Position numbers and translations under genes: made by a program
Shown here: positions 1-6,289 of the stretch, one piece after another
Layout: each line of letters opens with the position of its first letter
Numbering within the stretch: position 1 is the first letter of the stretch
Notes under the pieces: generated by a model
Databases searched by the model: none
Told to the model about the DNA's origin: nothing
What the model saw: only the letters and a program-made list of their open reading frames with translations
NCBI GenBank assembly: GCA_039029935.1
Contig: JBCCFC010000148.1
Coordinates: 1 to 15,689, forward strand
DNA from: G039029935 sp039029935
Lineage (GTDB): Bacteria > Chloroflexota > Anaerolineae > Caldilineales > Caldilineaceae
Direction: 5' to 3'
DNA length: 15,689 nt

Positions 1-76
1 ACTAATCACTGTTCACTGTTCACTGTTCACTGTTCACTGTTCACTGTTCACTGTTCACTAATCACTCTTCACTGAT
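1..76. repeat. Heptanucleotide tandem repeat (CACTGTT)n
   Basis: Seven perfect head-to-tail copies of CACTGTT occupy 7-55. Three degenerate copies follow: CACTAAT, CACTCTT and CACTGAT, to 76. Positions 1-6 look like the end of another CACTAAT copy, so the array may extend left of the window. There are no spacers, so it is not CRISPR. It resembles the short tandemly repeated heptanucleotides known from cyanobacteria; no function is inferred. It ends just upstream of the promoter of the first gene. Confidence 0.95.
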
Positions 77-103
77 TTTATTACAAATTGAGCAAATTTC
101 ACT

Positions 104-131
104 TTGCGTCAAATTTTAGTTGTGTTATAAT
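104..131 (+). promoter_or_regulatory. Extended -10 promoter for the bifunctional nuclease gene
   Basis: A perfect TATAAT (126-131) is preceded by TG one base upstream, giving the extended -10 motif TGnTATAAT. A weak -35 (TTGCGT, 104-109) lies 16 bases away. The setting is A/T-rich. Transcription would start near 138, leaving an untranslated leader of about 178 bases before the ATG at 317. This is inference from the motif only. Confidence 0.6.
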
Positions 132-230
132 CCCAGCCAAGAGTTAATTAACAAAAAGCAATACTGCCGTGGGTAGAGGACATGAGATTGACAAATGTGC
201 CATGTTTTTCACTTCACAGGCAGATAAACA

Positions 231-248
231 TATATCAATTGATATAAT
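231..248 (+). promoter_or_regulatory. 16-bp palindrome overlapping a second TATAAT; candidate operator
   Basis: TATATCAATTGATATA (231-246) is a perfect 16-base palindrome. It overlaps a second TATAAT (243-248) in the leader of the nuclease-domain gene. No convincing -35 sits 16-18 bases upstream of this TATAAT. The palindrome could be the binding site of a dimeric regulator, or simply A/T-rich chance. Confidence 0.3.
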
Positions 249-316
249 AGGATGGTGTGGGAGAGCATTTTTGAAAGAGATGTGTTCCATCTGCACCAAA
301 CCCGGGGGATTGTAGA

Positions 317-865
317 ATGGTCGAAGTAACAATCGATAGCATTCGGGTAAGTTTGATGTCACAACACAGAGTGGTAATACTCCGTGAAGAAGATGGTGAA
401 AAACTGATACCCATTTGGATTGGTCCTTTTGAAGCAGATGCGATTACGCTGCAACTACAAGGGGTTGACACACCCCGTCCTTTGACACACGATTTATTAA
501 AGACAGCCATTGAGATGTTGGATGGTGAAGTCATGCATATTCTCATCAATGGTTTAGACAAAAACACCTACTTTGCCAATATCGTGCTTGATGTGAATGG
601 TGATAATGTCGAGCTTGATAGCCGCCCAAGCGATGCCATTGCCTTGGCAGTACGTGTCAATGCACCGCTTTATGTGTCTGATGAAATCATGGATTCAGCA
701 GGTCTGCTACCAGACGACGAAATTAGCTTGACAGGTGAACCCGTTGACGGGCCAGACTCTTTTGATGATGAAGACGATACGCCTATTGGGGATTTGGGTG
801 CATTTACAGAATTTGTCGAAGGGCTAGACCTGGACAATATTTTGGGTGCTCAGAGAAACAATTAG
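317..865 (+). CDS. Bifunctional nuclease domain protein (DUF151/BFN family)
   Basis: A 182-residue protein of the bifunctional nuclease (BFN, DUF151) family, whose founding structure is Thermotoga TM0160 and whose plant relatives have DNase and RNase activity. The conserved domain covers residues 1 to about 135. Family hallmarks are visible: a start of the form VxVxIDSIRV, IPIWIGPFEADAI near 31-43, and RPSDAIALAVR near 103-113. A strongly acidic tail (about 142-175, with a DDEDD stretch) follows. The ATG at 317 is preceded by GGGGGA (304-309), seven bases away, which supports this start. It is followed by two hairpins and so appears to be its own transcription unit. The family assignment is firm; the cellular role of bacterial members is poorly defined, and nuclease activity here is inferred only from family. 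Confidence 0.9.
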   Translation: MVEVTIDSIRVSLMSQHRVVILREEDGEKLIPIWIGPFEADAITLQLQGVDTPRPLTHDLLKTAIEMLDGEVMHILINGLDKNTYFANIVLDVNGDNVELDSRPSDAIALAVRVNAPLYVSDEIMDSAGLLPDDEISLTGEPVDGPDSFDDEDDTPIGDLGAFTEFVEGLDLDNILGAQRNN

Positions 866-870
866 ACAAA

Positions 871-900
871 AAGATTGAGTGTAGGTATCAACTCAATCTT
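871..900. terminator. Perfect 10-bp hairpin after the BFN gene
   Basis: AAGATTGAGT (871-880) and ACTCAATCTT (891-900) are exact inverse complements around a 10-base loop, six bases after the stop codon of the BFN gene. On the + strand no T-run follows. On the - strand the hairpin is followed by CTTTTTG, so it would work better as a terminator in that direction. It may protect the 3' end or assist termination. Confidence 0.5.
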
Positions 901-1036
901 CTGCGGTAATCGTAGCAACTTGATAGTTCAAATCTATACTATCCCCTATTTATTGGGCAGATATGAGATCAGCAACGTAGCAAGTCCATCTTAATTTGTA
1001 GCGTATTTCTGCGAAATAACGTGCCAATTATGTACT
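901..1036. other. Intergenic stretch with small hairpins only
   Basis: No gene is recognised between the two hairpins. Small inverted repeats occur: GATAGT/ACTATC at 922-943 and TATTTC/GAAATA around a three-base loop at 1004-1018. The phrase CGTAGCAA occurs twice (911-918 and again near 975). A small RNA cannot be excluded, but nothing specific supports one. Confidence 0.4.
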
Positions 1037-1072
1037 AAAACGGCGAAGCCATGTTTATGGCTTCGCCGTTTT
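1037..1072 (+). terminator. Strong intrinsic terminator
   Basis: A perfect 16-bp stem (1037-1052 with 1057-1072) closes a GTTT loop. The centre is G/C-rich (CGGCGAAGCC / GGCTTCGCCG) and the flanks are AAAA and TTTT, so the 3' side ends in a short T-run. This is the textbook form of a rho-independent terminator and, by symmetry, could work in both directions. It separates the BFN gene from the replication operon. Confidence 0.85.
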
Positions 1073-1090
1073 GTCCCTATGGAGAAAAAT

Positions 1091-1122
1091 TTCTCCACAG
1101 CTTATCCTACCATTTATACACA
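1091..1122 (+). promoter_or_regulatory. DnaA-box-like 9-mers upstream of dnaB
   Basis: TTATACACA (1114-1122) matches the bacterial DnaA-box consensus TTATNCACA exactly. TTCTCCACA (1091-1099) differs from TTATCCACA at one position. TTATCCTAC (1102-1110) keeps the first six bases. All three point the same way, at intervals of 11-12 bases (about one helical turn), directly after the terminator and about 130 bases before the helicase gene. They could let DnaA regulate this operon. An origin is less likely because only one box is perfect and no A/T-rich unwinding block is obvious. Confidence 0.45.
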
Positions 1123-1147
1123 GAGTTATGCTCGTAGAGGTTTGAAG

Positions 1148-1207
1148 ATACCGACGTACTGAATACCAACATACCAAATACCAGCAAGCTCTTAGCTTGA
1201 TACCAAT
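1148..1207. repeat. Degenerate ATACCAA(N) repeats
   Basis: Copies of ATACC-based 7-8-mers occur at 1148 (ATACCGAC), 1163 (ATACCAAC), 1171 (ATACCAA), 1178 (ATACCAGC) and 1200 (ATACCAAT). A small hairpin, CAAGCT/AGCTTG (1185-1199), interrupts the last two. The units resemble the reverse complement of the TCGGTA octamers at 7481-7574, so they may be a decayed array of a related kind. Confidence 0.5.
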
Positions 1208-1224
1208 GGGGTTTGAAGTATCAA
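1197..1224 (+). promoter_or_regulatory. Possible dnaB promoter within an inverted repeat
   Basis: TTGATA (1197-1202) and TATCAA (1219-1224) are 16 bases apart and could be -35 and -10 elements, giving a start near 1231 and a leader of about 20 bases. The same bases form an inverted repeat, TTGATAC (1197-1203) and GTATCAA (1218-1224), so this could instead be a regulator site. The -10 match is weak. Confidence 0.3.
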
Positions 1225-1250
1225 ATCTCTCAAATAACCAATCTTAAACT

Positions 1251-3194
1251 ATGGACAAACTTGTCACGGATACTATCTCCAACAATAGCGAAGACACCCA
1301 AGACGCCGAGGGGTTGGAACTTCTGGAAGAGTCCCCAGTTGGTCACTATCCTGACCAGTTCGCTCCGGCTGATAATATTATGTCTATCATACAGGATGAA
1401 ACCATGTCCCATGACCCGTCCAATGCTGTTACAGAGCATCAGGCGGGCTTACCGGCAGTGGATTCTTATGATACATCTGTGACGATGGCAGAAGGCGCCC
1501 CCTTTGACGCAACCCACTATGCACCTGCCGTGTCAGAGTCTATCCATATGTATGATGTCGGCACGGACTTTGAGCCAGACAATACATATGGTGAGGGTGG
1601 TGCGATAGACTTTGCATCTGTGACCGTGGCAAATGTTGATGACCGATTGGACATAGGGTTTAACCAAAGTCTCCATAATGGGTATACAGATGCGTATCCC
1701 ATCGAAAACGGGTTTGCCCAAGCGGAGCAGACAGATGGGTTTGCATCCTCTCCGAGAAACAACGGCGAAGGGGACTTTGTTGGTCGCTCATCTGGGGCGG
1801 GTGGCTCATCGGGGGCTGGTGGTTCATCGAGGCAGGCGAGCTCAGAGCCACCGATAAAAAGCATTCCCGCCAATCTCGAAGCAGAGCGGGCGGTCCTTGG
1901 CTCGCTGTTGATTGACCCCGACGCCATCATCAAGATTGCCAATTTTATTCGCCCCGAAGACTTTTTCCGTGAGCGGCATGGCTGGATTTATGATGCCATG
2001 TTCTCACTACACGAACGTCGTGAACCGCTCGACTTTGTGACGTTGACCGATGAGTTAGAGCGACGTGGGCAGTTGGAGGAAGTAGGCGGCCCCGCCTACA
2101 TCACCGAACTGAGTACAAGCACCCCGACGGCATTGTATGTGGATAACTATGCGCGCATCGTTGAGCGCACGGCGGTGCTACGTCGCTTGATTACCTCGGC
2201 GGGTAAAATTGCCGAGTTGGCCTATGATGAGAGCCAAGATGTCGATCAGGTGGTGGATCGCGCCGAGCAGATCATCTTTGGTGTCACAGAAAGCCGTATC
2301 CACCGTGACCTAACACCCATCCGCTCCATCATGCACAGTGTTGTGGACCGCATCAGTTTTTTGTCACGCAACCAAGATGCGCTGATGGGGGTTCCCACTG
2401 GCTTTACAGCGATGGATGAAATGCTAGGCGGTTTCCAAAAGAGTGATTTGATTATTCTGGCGGCTCGCCCTGGTATGGGCAAAACCAGTTTGGCCCTTTC
2501 ATTGGCACAAAACGCTGCTAAAAATTTTCATGCGCGCATTGGTATTTTTAGCTTAGAGATGGGCAATGACCAGCTTGTACAACGTCTGCTCTCAATGGAA
2601 ACGGGCATTGATAGTCATAGACTACGTTTGGGTGACATTCACGAAGAGGAATGGCCGATTTTGATGGAAGCGGCCAACATGCTTTCGGACAAAAATATTT
2701 TTATTGACGATACACCTGCCGCCAGCGTTACCGATATTCGCACCAAGTGCCGTCGTCTCTATGCCGAGCATGGCCTAGACCTCGTACTCATCGACTACAT
2801 GCAGTTGATGACCGGACAGGGTGGTGGCAAGCAAAACGAGAACCGCCAACAGGAGATCAGCTATATTAGCCGCTCGTTGAAAGGGCTGGCGCGTGAATTG
2901 AATGTGCCAGTGGTAGCGTTGAGCCAGTTGAGCCGTGCGGTGGAATCTAGGTCTGATAAAAGACCTATGTTGTCTGATTTAAGAGAAAGTGGCAGCATTG
3001 AGCAAGACGCGGATGTTGTTATGTTTATTTACCGGGAAGACTATTATATTGAAGATACAGACCGCCAGAACATAGCGGATATTATTATTGCTAAACATCG
3101 TCACGGTTCGACTGGGACTGTAAGTCTCTTCTTCCGCAAGGAGTTGACACAGTTCCGAGATTTAGAGATTCAACGGACAGACTTAGATTATTAG
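1251..3194 (+). CDS. dnaB: Replicative DNA helicase DnaB with long acidic N-terminal extension
   Basis: This is the hexameric helicase that unwinds DNA at the replication fork, 647 residues long against about 450-470 in most bacteria. The canonical protein starts near residue 205 (IPANLEAERAVLGSLL), with the N-terminal helical domain to about 305. The RecA-like motor follows: Walker A ARPGMGKTS (405-413), Walker B LVLIDYMQL (511-519), and the motif around R578-ESGSIEQDADVV with the arginine-finger region. No intein interrupts it. Residues 1-200 are acidic, poor in Lys/Arg, unlike any domain I recognise, and joined by a Gly-Ser linker (about 178-197) encoded by an 18-base tandem repeat. The ATG at 1251 has no strong ribosome site, so the start is not fully settled, but the frame is open and no better start is obvious. 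It is the first gene of the replication operon; the next start lies within about 10 bases of its stop. Confidence 0.96.
   Translation: MDKLVTDTISNNSEDTQDAEGLELLEESPVGHYPDQFAPADNIMSIIQDETMSHDPSNAVTEHQAGLPAVDSYDTSVTMAEGAPFDATHYAPAVSESIHMYDVGTDFEPDNTYGEGGAIDFASVTVANVDDRLDIGFNQSLHNGYTDAYPIENGFAQAEQTDGFASSPRNNGEGDFVGRSSGAGGSSGAGGSSRQASSEPPIKSIPANLEAERAVLGSLLIDPDAIIKIANFIRPEDFFRERHGWIYDAMFSLHERREPLDFVTLTDELERRGQLEEVGGPAYITELSTSTPTALYVDNYARIVERTAVLRRLITSAGKIAELAYDESQDVDQVVDRAEQIIFGVTESRIHRDLTPIRSIMHSVVDRISFLSRNQDALMGVPTGFTAMDEMLGGFQKSDLIILAARPGMGKTSLALSLAQNAAKNFHARIGIFSLEMGNDQLVQRLLSMETGIDSHRLRLGDIHEEEWPILMEAANMLSDKNIFIDDTPAASVTDIRTKCRRLYAEHGLDLVLIDYMQLMTGQGGGKQNENRQQEISYISRSLKGLARELNVPVVALSQLSRAVESRSDKRPMLSDLRESGSIEQDADVVMFIYREDYYIEDTDRQNIADIIIAKHRHGSTGTVSLFFRKELTQFRDLEIQRTDLDY
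1787..1840 (+). repeat. 18-bp tandem repeat encoding the DnaB Gly-Ser linker
   Basis: Two close copies of an 18-base unit (1787-1804 and 1805-1822, both starting CTCATC and ending GGTGG) are followed by a degenerate third (1823-1840). They encode the SSGAGG-type linker between the acidic extension and the canonical helicase. The unit length is a multiple of three, so copy number can change without a frameshift. Confidence 0.75.
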
Positions 3195-3205
3195 AGAGAG
3201 TGTTT

Positions 3206-4090
3206 ATGCAACAAACAGGGTTTATCGGGTTTCCCGATGTCAAAATGAAACCAGTCATCATCCCCGATCTGTTTTTTAACGATCTATTGCCGCTGATCGA
3301 TGATTTGACCGAGCTAAAGTTAACCCTTTACTGTTTCTGGCTACTGAACACACAGGATGGGCAGTATCGTTATCTGCGTGGAGAGGATTTACGCAACAAT
3401 GCGGCACTGCTACAGACGTTGAGTGTTGGCAATGATTTGCGCTTGCCCATAGATGTCCTCAATGAGGCACTGGAACGGGTGGTGGCACGGAATACGTTGC
3501 TGAAACTAGCCATTGAACAGAGCGCGGGTGAAGATGCAGGGCTGGATGCGGGAATTGGAACCCCAGTCTATGAAGATTGGTATTTTATGAACACGCCCAA
3601 GGGAAGACAGGCCATTGCCATGATTCGTCAGGGTAAGTTGCATGAGTTGCAGGCGGTGCTGCCGGACGACGCTACCGTACATGTAGACCGCCCCAACATC
3701 TTTGTGTTATATGAGCAAAACATCGGTATGATGACTCCGCTGATTGCGGATCAGCTACGCGATATGGAGAAGACATACCCACCCAATTGGATCGACGAAG
3801 CATTTGACATTGCTGTGGGACGGAATAAACGGGCATTACGCTATATTCAATCAGTTTTAAAACGATGGGAAACCGAAGGAAAAAATACAACTCGTCATGA
3901 AAGCAATACGCGATATCCTAAATCACGAGATACAGGGTCAGCATCCACAGGGTCAATATCCACAGGGTCAGCACCAGGGCAATCGTCAGCAGGGCAACCC
4001 GCAAACGCAGCAGCCAACTACGCCGAGCCGCCAGCCCCAGATACCAATCCACTCATCCCAGACGATTTTGCAGACATCATTATTCGATGA
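3206..4090 (+). CDS. DnaD-domain primosomal protein
   Basis: A 294-residue protein of the DnaD/DnaB_2 family, which in Firmicutes helps assemble helicase and loader on DNA. The N-terminal half (about 15-140) is mostly helical and probably carries the winged-helix/oligomerisation part. The C-terminal DnaD domain is at about 165-226, with IFVLYEQNIGMMTPLIADQL, the PPNWI element, and RALRYIQSVLKRW. A low-complexity linker (TGSASTGSISTGS) leads to a short hydrophobic-acidic end, IPDDFADIIIR, like the terminal motif of other DnaD-like proteins. I chose ATG 3206 over GTG 3200 because GAGAGAG (3194-3200) then sits five bases upstream. Its last 64 codons overlap the following gene in another frame. 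Co-location with the helicase and loader supports a primosomal role. Confidence 0.85.
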   Translation: MQQTGFIGFPDVKMKPVIIPDLFFNDLLPLIDDLTELKLTLYCFWLLNTQDGQYRYLRGEDLRNNAALLQTLSVGNDLRLPIDVLNEALERVVARNTLLKLAIEQSAGEDAGLDAGIGTPVYEDWYFMNTPKGRQAIAMIRQGKLHELQAVLPDDATVHVDRPNIFVLYEQNIGMMTPLIADQLRDMEKTYPPNWIDEAFDIAVGRNKRALRYIQSVLKRWETEGKNTTRHESNTRYPKSRDTGSASTGSISTGSAPGQSSAGQPANAAANYAEPPAPDTNPLIPDDFADIIIR

Positions 4091-6035
4091 GTTTGAAGAA
4101 GCAGATAAGTCTCGCACAGGTACACAGGATACACTTTACGCCGAATCCATAGATCATCATAATGATCTAGTGCATCTACCATCATCTGAATCTTGGTCAG
4201 ACAGTGTATCTCGACGCGTCCCTGAACAGGTGTCAGACGAAGAGTATAACAGCTTGCCTGCTGAATTTCGAGAGGATTACTATGATCCGGCCTATGTCAT
4301 GGGCAATCAGTTGGAGCAGGATGAGACACCGCCTCAGTCTACGTCAACGCCTGCTAACCACAATCCTTATTTACTTGCGCAATCTAGCAATGGCTATGCG
4401 CAAAACATACAGCATACAAATGGAGGCACGAATGGGTTGACAACAGCGGTAACAACTGAGTTGGGTAATGGAGCAGGTCGGACAATATCGCCTAGACCAA
4501 CGCAATCATTTGGCTATGATCAGCACTATCGTTCAGCCATCCAATCACCACCCAATGCTTACCGCGTACAGGAACCATCATCAACCCCGCCACAAACTAG
4601 ACCATCAAGCACCGGTTATACGAATGGTCACAGACAGCCCCAATCATCGCAGTATACCTCGCTTCAGGGGGCAGGATATCCGCAGGCAGGATATTCGCAG
4701 GCAGGGTATTCGCAGTCAGGGTATTCGCAAACATTGTCTGTTTGTGAGCAGTGTCATGGCATGGGCTTTGTACAGCTCAATGTCGCCAGAGGGCATCCCG
4801 ATTTTGGCAAGGCGGTTCCCTGTAGCTGTTCGTCCTCTAACCAAGCCGAACGCCGCAAACAATCGCTGATGCGTATTAGCAATATGGATGGTCTGCAACA
4901 AAAAACCTTTGACAACTTTGTGATTGACTATGCGCAGTTAGAGGTTTCTTATGAGATTGGCAATAACCTCAAAATCACCCATCAACAATGTCTGGAGTAT
5001 GCCATGCACCCCTTTGGTTGGCTCTTGATTAGTGGTCGATATGGGTGTGGCAAGACGCATCTGGCGGCAGCCATTGCCAATATGCGGTTGGAACGTGGAG
5101 AATCAGTCATTTTTATGACTGTGCCTGATTTATTGGATCATCTGCGTGCAACCTACAATCCATCAGCAGAGTGGGCATATGATGATCTGTTTGACCAAGT
5201 ACGGAATACACCACTCTTGATTTTGGATGATTTTGGCACACACAATGGCACAGCATGGGCGCAGGAAAAACTCTTCCAAATCCTCAACCATCGGTACAAT
5301 AAGCAAGCCCCAACCGTAATCACCACCAATCAGCGGATTGAGGACATGGAACACCGGATTGCCAGTCGGCTGTCTGATTTTCGGTTGGTCGAGTCATTGG
5401 CCATAACGGCCCCTGACTACCGAACTGGGGGAAAACGAACCAAGCCAGCCGAACTCAGTACGCTGGGATTGCATCAAAACCAGACATTTAGTACCTTCAA
5501 TCATCGTCGTAGCGATCTGGTGGCAGATGAGCTGCTTAATTTGGAAAAAATCACCCAAATGTGTCTTCAGTTTGCACAAAATCCGCAAGGGTGGCTTGTC
5601 TTGCATGGAACATATGGTTGTGGTAAAACACATCTGGCAGCGGCGATTGCGAATTATCAGGTTGCACAAAATCGGCGAGAGGCTATGTTTGTGGTTGTGC
5701 CAGATTTACTGGACCATTTGCGTGCCTCGTTTAGCCCGCAGTCAAACATGCCTTATGATCGACGTTTTGATGAAATCAAGCGGGTTCCACTGCTTATACT
5801 GGATGATTTGGGGACAGAGAGCGCAACCCCTTGGGCCAAGGAGAAGATGTTTCAGTTGTTGAATCATCGTTATATTGCTATGTTGCCAACGGTGATTACA
5901 ACGACTACTTCACTGAACGAGATTGATCCAAGGCTCCAAACGAGAATGCTGGATACAGAACGCTGTCGTTTTTGCGAGGTTACAGCGCCAGGCTATCGAG
6001 GGCGGCATGGTGGCAAGCGTAAACGAGGTGCATAG
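3897..6035 (+). CDS. DnaC/DnaI-like helicase loader with two tandem AAA+ domains
   Basis: A 712-residue ATPase of the DnaC/DnaI/IstB group, whose members load the replicative helicase and are normally about 250-350 residues with one AAA+ domain. Residues 1-280 are Gln/Pro/Ser/Gly-rich and probably disordered. A zinc-binding-type cluster follows: C283 and C286 with C309 and C311. AAA+ module 1 has Walker A GRYGCGKTH (380-388), Walker B LLILDDFGT (440-448), sensor-like VITTNQ (474-479) and arginine-finger-like RIASRL (487-492). Module 2 repeats the set: GTYGCGKTH (571-579), LLILDDLGT (632-640), VITTTT (666-671), RLQTRM (679-684). Shared blocks such as THLAAAIAN and VPDLLDHLRA point to internal duplication. 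The end is basic (GGKRKRGA). ATG 3897 has only a distant AAGGA (3876-3880). An IS21-type IstB is unlikely given length and context. Confidence 0.88.
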   Translation: MKAIRDILNHEIQGQHPQGQYPQGQHQGNRQQGNPQTQQPTTPSRQPQIPIHSSQTILQTSLFDEFEEADKSRTGTQDTLYAESIDHHNDLVHLPSSESWSDSVSRRVPEQVSDEEYNSLPAEFREDYYDPAYVMGNQLEQDETPPQSTSTPANHNPYLLAQSSNGYAQNIQHTNGGTNGLTTAVTTELGNGAGRTISPRPTQSFGYDQHYRSAIQSPPNAYRVQEPSSTPPQTRPSSTGYTNGHRQPQSSQYTSLQGAGYPQAGYSQAGYSQSGYSQTLSVCEQCHGMGFVQLNVARGHPDFGKAVPCSCSSSNQAERRKQSLMRISNMDGLQQKTFDNFVIDYAQLEVSYEIGNNLKITHQQCLEYAMHPFGWLLISGRYGCGKTHLAAAIANMRLERGESVIFMTVPDLLDHLRATYNPSAEWAYDDLFDQVRNTPLLILDDFGTHNGTAWAQEKLFQILNHRYNKQAPTVITTNQRIEDMEHRIASRLSDFRLVESLAITAPDYRTGGKRTKPAELSTLGLHQNQTFSTFNHRRSDLVADELLNLEKITQMCLQFAQNPQGWLVLHGTYGCGKTHLAAAIANYQVAQNRREAMFVVVPDLLDHLRASFSPQSNMPYDRRFDEIKRVPLLILDDLGTESATPWAKEKMFQLLNHRYIAMLPTVITTTTSLNEIDPRLQTRMLDTERCRFCEVTAPGYRGRHGGKRKRGA
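3932..3976 (+). repeat. 15-bp tandem repeat in the DnaD/loader overlap
   Basis: Three copies of a 15-base unit starting ACAGGGTCA (3932-3946, 3947-3961, 3962-3976) lie where two genes overlap in different frames. The unit encodes STGS-type residues in the DnaD frame and PQGQ-type residues in the loader frame. Its length preserves both frames. Confidence 0.8.
4671..4730 (+). repeat. Four 15-bp tandem copies in the loader gene
   Basis: Four near-identical 15-base units (4671, 4686, 4701, 4716) encode repeats of the type AGYPQ/AGYSQ/SGYSQ, immediately before the zinc-binding cysteine cluster. They form the end of the disordered N-terminal region. Confidence 0.9.
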
Positions 6036-6187
6036 GGTGATATCTCAGGTGATATCGCATTGCTGTAGCTCAAACAGCGTACACCTGTCTTTACAATCAA
6101 CTCCACTTTGATTACAATAAAGATCAGTATGTCTCAGCCAGTGTATCAGTCCAGTCATTGCATTGGATGGGACAAGATTGAAACGGA

Positions 6188-6260
6188 GGGACTGGCGCAG
6201 TCGTAGGGCTTGATATATAAAGCTCTGCGAACATAATCAATGCTCAACTGCGCAAGTCCC
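6188..6260 (+). other. Nested inverted repeats; possible structured leader or terminator
   Basis: The outer arms GGGACTGGCGCAGT (6188-6201) and ACTGCGCAAGTCCC (6247-6260) pair at 13 of 14 positions. Inside them AGGGCTT (6205-6211) and AAGCTCT (6220-6226) form a seven-pair stem with one G-U pair around an eight-base A/T loop. No T-run follows. It ends 30 bases before the lipoprotein start, so it may be a structured 5' leader, a regulator site or a terminator for the replication operon. Confidence 0.45.
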
Positions 6261-6279
6261 AGACTATATTGTGAGTACA

Positions 6280-6285
6280 AAGGAG
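6280..6285 (+). promoter_or_regulatory. Ribosome binding site deciding the lipoprotein start
   Basis: AAGGAG at 6280-6285 is four bases from GTG 6290 but 19 from ATG 6305. This favours the GTG start even though the spacing is a little short. Confidence 0.6.
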
Positions 6286-6289
6286 TTGG

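Larger units (their letters stand above)
6036..6289 (+). other. Intergenic region between replication and surface genes
   Basis: No gene is recognised. GGTGATATC is repeated at 6036-6059 with a four-base gap. A weak AATCAA/TTGATT hairpin lies at 6095-6113. The main structure is the nested inverted repeat at 6188-6260. TATATT near 6265 could be part of a promoter, but no matching -35 stands out. Confidence 0.5.

Noticed and set aside
1..76. CRISPR array
   Set aside because: The units are 7 bases, contiguous, and have no spacers.
1091..1122. Chromosomal origin of replication
   Set aside because: Only one exact DnaA box, no dense cluster, no clear A/T-rich unwinding block, and no dnaA or dnaN next to it.
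1213..1482. Overlapping + strand ORF at the dnaB start
   Set aside because: It lies in another frame of dnaB, has no family resemblance and no support from spacing or ribosome site.
1251..3194. Intein in dnaB
   Set aside because: Sequence from Walker A to the final motif is continuous at normal spacing; the extra length is all N-terminal.
3897..6035. IstB-type helper ATPase of an IS21 element
   Set aside because: No istA-like transposase or terminal repeats nearby; the gene is in a replication operon, is much longer, and has a zinc cluster as in DnaC/DnaI.
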